The notes beneath the pieces are model-generated. The model made no database searches. It had not been told where the DNA came from and was given only the letters and a program-made list of their open reading frames with translations. A stretch of DNA of 8,263 bases from Thermoleophilia bacterium (GTDB lineage Bacteria > Actinomycetota > Thermoleophilia > Gaiellales > Gaiellaceae): the NCBI GenBank assembly GCA_025927435.1, contig JAICLM010000086.1:1-8263 (forward strand). Direction: 5' to 3'. Each line of letters begins with the position of its first letter. The stretch's first letter is position 1. This document shows, piece after piece, positions 5,407 to 8,263 of this stretch. The position numbers and the translations under genes are program-made.

Positions 5407-6299
5407 TGAGTGAGAGCGTCGGCGCCGGCGACGACCTCGAGAATCTCCTGCGTGATCTCGGCCTGGCGGGCGCGGTTGAGCGAGAGCGTCAGGTTGTCGA
5501 TCAGCTCGCCGGCGTTCTTCGAGGCGCTGCGCATGGCGGCCATCTGCGACGCGAGGAACGCAGCCGCCGACTCGAGCAGGGCACGGTAGATCTCGGTCTC
5601 GAGGTAGACAGGGAGCAGGCGCTGCAGGATCTCCTCCGGCTCCGGCTCGTAGATGAAGTCTCCGCTGACGCCGCCGGCCGTCTCCGCGTCGCTCTCCTCG
5701 CCCGCGAGAACCTCCTCGCGGATCGGCAGCAGGTCGGTCGTCGTGACCCGCTGCACCAGCGCCGACTCGAACCGGTTGTAGATGAGGACGACGCGGTCCA
5801 CCTCCTCCGCCTCGTACAGCTCCGCGAGCTTGTGGCCGACCGCCTGCGCGTCGGTGTAGGTGGGCTTGTCGGCGAACCCCGCCCACTGCGCGGTGACCTC
5901 GTAGCGGCGGAAGCGCAGGGTCGACGCCCCCTTTCTCCCGACGGCGATCCACGTCACCTCCTGGCCCTCGGCCCGCGCCTGCCGCTCGAGCTCGAAGGCT
6001 CGCCGCAGCACCTGTCCGTTGAAGGGCCCGGCGAGACCGCGGTCGCCCGTCACCACCACGAAGGCGACGCGCCGCACCTCGTCGCGCTGCTGCAGGAGCG
6101 CGAGGTTGCGGATCGAGGACGCCGCGCGCGCCGTGCCGACCATCAGCTCCTGCATCCGGTCGGCGTACGGCCGCATCTCCTCGATCCGGCCCTGCGCACG
6201 CCGGAGCCGCGCGCCGGCCACGAGCTCGAGCGCCTTCGTGATCTTGCGCGTGTTGCGGACGGACGCGATCCGCCGCCGGAGGTCCTGTAGGGATGCCAC
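5403..6299 (-). CDS. atpG: F-type ATP synthase gamma subunit (F1 central stalk)
   Basis: This 298-residue protein has a normal length for gamma, the rotor shaft inside the alpha3beta3 head. The N-terminal helix begins MASLQDLRRRIASVRNTRKIT and continues with the typical LRRAQ segment. The central Rossmann-like region contains VVTGDRGLAGPFN. The C-terminal helix has the conserved MRSASKNAGELIDNLTLSLNRARQAEITQEI pattern and pairs with the N-terminal helix as a coiled coil. An acidic loop around EESDAETAGGVSGD lies in the middle domain. The start is GTG, which abuts the atpA stop with no gap (TAG-GTG). The nearest GAGGA is about 13 nt upstream, so translation is probably coupled to atpA. Its TAA is followed by the nucleotidyltransferase gene and not by atpD, which is unusual. 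Confidence 0.97.
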   Translation of the reverse strand: MASLQDLRRRIASVRNTRKITKALELVAGARLRRAQGRIEEMRPYADRMQELMVGTARAASSIRNLALLQQRDEVRRVAFVVVTGDRGLAGPFNGQVLRRAFELERQARAEGQEVTWIAVGRKGASTLRFRRYEVTAQWAGFADKPTYTDAQAVGHKLAELYEAEEVDRVVLIYNRFESALVQRVTTTDLLPIREEVLAGEESDAETAGGVSGDFIYEPEPEEILQRLLPVYLETEIYRALLESAAAFLASQMAAMRSASKNAGELIDNLTLSLNRARQAEITQEILEVVAGADALTQ

Positions 6300-7826
6300 C
6301 TAGGTGAGCGCGTCCTCGCCCTCGATGTTGAAGCCGTTCTTGAACTTCTCGATCTCGCCGTTCAGCTTCTCGGCGAGGTCGTCCGCCAGGTCGCCCGACT
6401 CGCGGATCTGCTCGTAGACCGACTCCTCGGCCCGCATGTGCTCGCGCAGCTCTTCCTGGAAGCGCGAGACCTGCGCCGTCGGGATGTCGTCGAGGTAGCC
6501 CTCGTTCCCGGCGTAGATCGCCACGACCTGCTCCTCCATCGGCCACGGGTCGTACTGGGGCTGGTTGAGCGTCGCCACCATCTTCTCGCCGCGGGTCAGC
6601 GCCTGCTGCGTCGCGCGATCGAGCTCGGAGCCGAACTGCGCGAACGCCTCGAGCTCGCGGTACTGCGCGAGGTCGAGCCGCAGGCGGCCGGCCACCTTCT
6701 TCATCGCCTTCGTCTGCGCCGAAGCGCCGACGCGCGAGACCGAGGTGCCGACGTTCACGGCCGGGCGGACGCCCGAGTAGAACAGCTCCGCGTTGAGGAA
6801 GATCTGTCCGTCGGTGATCGAGATCACGTTGGTCGGGATGTAGGCGGCGATGTCGCCCGCCTGCGTCTCGATGACGGGAAGCGCGGTGAGCGAGCCGCCG
6901 CCGTTCTCCTCGGAGAGCTTGCAGGCGCGCTCGAGCAGCCGGGAGTGCAGGTAGAAGACGTCGCCCGGGAACGCCTCGCGGCCCGGCGGGCGCCGCAGCA
7001 GCAGCGAGAGCTGCCGGTACGCGTCGGCCTGCTTCGAGAGGTCGTCGTACATGACGAGCGCGTGCTTGCCGTTGAAGAGGAAGTACTCGCCCATCGCGCA
7101 GCCCGCGAACGGCGCCATCCACTTGATCGGCGCGGCCTCGTGCGCGGCGGCCGACACGATCGTCGTGTATTCCATCGCGCCAGACTCGCGCAGCCGCTCG
7201 TAGATGCCGGCAACCGTCGACGCCTTCTGGCCGATGGCGACGTAGATGCAGTGCACGTCGGTGTCGCGCTGGTTGAGGATCGTGTCGATCAGGATCGCCG
7301 TCTTGCCGGTCGAGCGGTCGCCGATGATCAGCTCACGCTGGCCGCGGCCCACATTCGTCATCGAGTCGATCGACTTGATGCCGGTCATCAGCGGCTCCTT
7401 GACCGGCTGGCGCGCAACGACGCCCGGCGCCTTGAACTCGAGGGGCCTCGTCTCCGTGGCCTCGATCGGGCCGCGCCCGTCGAGCGGGTGGCCGAGCGGG
7501 TCGACGACGCGGCCGAGCAGCGCCTCGCCGACGGGGACGCTCGCGACCTTGCCCGTGCGCCGTACCGGCTCGCCCTCGCTGACCTGCTCCCACTCGCCGA
7601 ACAGCGCGGCGCCGACGTCGTCCTCCTCGAGATTGAACGCAAGGCCGACGACGCCGTGCTCGAGCTCGAGCATCTCCATCGCGACCGCGTTCTCGAGCCC
7701 GTAGATCCGGGCGATGCCGTCGCCGATCTGGAGGACTGTGCCGACCTCGGCCAGGTCGGTCTCGACGTCGTACTGCTCGATCCGTTGGCGCAGGATCGAC
7801 GTGATCTCTTCGGGGCGCAGCTTCAA
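6300..7826 (-). CDS. atpA: F-type ATP synthase alpha subunit (F1)
   Basis: This 508-residue protein has the standard alpha length. It forms the non-catalytic nucleotide-binding positions of the alpha3beta3 head and supplies the arginine finger to beta. It has the N-terminal LRPEEITSILRQRIE helix that meets delta, a beta-barrel, and a P-loop at 169-176 reading GDRSTGKT. It also has the Walker B strand HALVMYDDLSKQ, and SVSRVGASAQTKAMKK with the arginine finger. The C-terminal helical domain ends in EKFKNGFN. Position 172 is Ser (codon TCG), where the family almost always has Gln (GDRQTGKT). The start is TTG at 7826, supported by GAGGAG at 7842-7837 with a 10-nt spacer. An ATG 18 nt upstream is in frame but followed at once by TGA. 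The gap from atpH is 14 nt, and atpG follows with no gap. Confidence 0.98.
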   Translation of the reverse strand: MKLRPEEITSILRQRIEQYDVETDLAEVGTVLQIGDGIARIYGLENAVAMEMLELEHGVVGLAFNLEEDDVGAALFGEWEQVSEGEPVRRTGKVASVPVGEALLGRVVDPLGHPLDGRGPIEATETRPLEFKAPGVVARQPVKEPLMTGIKSIDSMTNVGRGQRELIIGDRSTGKTAILIDTILNQRDTDVHCIYVAIGQKASTVAGIYERLRESGAMEYTTIVSAAAHEAAPIKWMAPFAGCAMGEYFLFNGKHALVMYDDLSKQADAYRQLSLLLRRPPGREAFPGDVFYLHSRLLERACKLSEENGGGSLTALPVIETQAGDIAAYIPTNVISITDGQIFLNAELFYSGVRPAVNVGTSVSRVGASAQTKAMKKVAGRLRLDLAQYRELEAFAQFGSELDRATQQALTRGEKMVATLNQPQYDPWPMEEQVVAIYAGNEGYLDDIPTAQVSRFQEELREHMRAEESVYEQIRESGDLADDLAEKLNGEIEKFKNGFNIEGEDALT

Positions 7827-7836
7827 GTCGTCTCAG

Positions 7837-7842
7837 CTCCTC
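7837..7842 (-). promoter_or_regulatory. Shine-Dalgarno of atpA overlapping the atpH stop, supports the TTG start
   Basis: The minus strand reads GAGGAG overlapping the atpH TGA, then a 10-nt spacer and TTG. No ATG or GTG is available in frame without an intervening stop, so the TTG is well supported. The overlap suggests that termination of atpH feeds ribosomes into atpA. Confidence 0.6.
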
Positions 7843-8263
7843 ATGTGTTCACGAGTTCTTTTCTCAACCGTTCCAGTCTCCCGCGCACGCTCGCGTCGAC
7901 GCGGAGCGAGCCCGCCTGCAGGACGATCCCGCCCACGAGCTCGGGATCGACCCTCTGCGTCGCCTCGACCTTGCGGCCAGCCGCGTCCTCGATCTGCTTG
8001 ACGATCGCCTTCGTCTCGTCGTCGGTCAGCTCGCGCGCCGTGGTCAGCTCGACGGTGAGCCGACGCTCCTCGCGCGCCACCAGCCGCTCGAACTCCTTCG
8101 CGATCTCCTCGAGCTCGCCCGCACGGCCCTTCTCCGCCACCAGCTGCAGGAAGTTCGCGAACAGCGGCTCCTCGTCGCCGGCGAGATCGGCGAGGATCGC
8201 CGCCTTCGCGCTCGGCTCGAGCTGCGGGCTACGCAGGACGGCGTGCAGCTCCGGCGACTCAGC
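7841..8263 (-). CDS. atpH: F-type ATP synthase delta subunit (peripheral stalk), 5'-truncated by the window edge
   Basis: The reading frame is open from the right edge to TGA at 7843-7841. This gives 140 residues of a protein that is usually about 180 or more. Delta links the peripheral b-stalk to the N-termini of alpha at the top of F1. Visible features are a helical stretch with LRSPQLEPSAKAAILADL and FANFLQLVAEKGR, the strongly conserved end of the N-terminal domain. A C-terminal domain follows, with an amphipathic helix (LEEIAKEFERLV), the strand LTVELTTARELTDDE, and the family signature VDPELVGGIVLQAGSLRVDASVRGRLERL. The missing N-terminus should lie just outside the window, probably preceded by atpF. 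A GTG at 8140 is inside the domain and is not the true start. The order H-A-G agrees with the standard atp operon. Confidence 0.95.
   Translation of the reverse strand, partial: AESPELHAVLRSPQLEPSAKAAILADLAGDEEPLFANFLQLVAEKGRAGELEEIAKEFERLVAREERRLTVELTTARELTDDETKAIVKQIEDAAGRKVEATQRVDPELVGGIVLQAGSLRVDASVRGRLERLRKELVNT

Noticed and set aside
5407..7122. A long upstream extension of the nucleotidyltransferase frame through atpG and atpA
   Set aside because: The extension is Arg/Ala/Gly-rich shadow translation lying over two well-supported genes in another frame. Only the part after about 5406 resembles a protein family.

Overview
The window is very GC-rich. It uses GTG and TTG starts freely and has short or zero gaps between genes. 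The F1 subunit sequences, the NhaA-thioredoxin fusion and the HExxH mini-metallopeptidase together suggest a high-GC actinobacterium, possibly of the Thermoleophilia/Gaiellales/Solirubrobacter type. That lineage call is an inference from protein style, not from a marker comparison.

Layout from left to right. Positions 1-292 (+) hold the C-terminal end of a helical, TPR-like protein that resembles the tail of large ATPase/LuxR/SARP-type regulators. Positions 304-654 (+) encode a small zincin-like metallopeptidase. A hairpin at 670-691 separates it from the convergent atpC. On the minus strand, atpD (beta) and atpC (epsilon) form a two-gene unit at 2610-701. Diverging from atpD across about 130 bp is a + strand gene for an NhaA Na+/H+ antiporter fused to a DsbA-like thioredoxin domain (2742-4643). 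Its 3' end overlaps by 17 bp the 3' end of a minus-strand AadA-like nucleotidyltransferase gene (5406-4627). Upstream of that, on the minus strand and tightly packed, lie atpG (gamma), atpA (alpha) and the 3' part of atpH (delta), which runs off the right edge.

The main architectural point is that the usual H-A-G-D-C order of the F1 genes is kept, but the run is broken between atpG and atpD. A nucleotidyltransferase gene is attached directly to the end of atpG. The antiporter gene then faces the opposite way, so atpDC must be transcribed separately from atpHAG. The genes still fit one theme at the membrane: the F1 subunits make or hydrolyse ATP using the ion gradient, and NhaA exchanges Na+ for H+ across the same membrane.

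Sequence details worth checking are a Ser in place of the usual Gln in the alpha-subunit P-loop, an I(L)DxxRA ATP-binding signature in epsilon, a nucleotidyltransferase with no standard start codon at its expected N-terminus, and two competing hairpins in the atpD leader. No tRNA, rRNA, CRISPR array, insertion sequence or origin was recognised. No stretch longer than about 130 bases lacks a gene.
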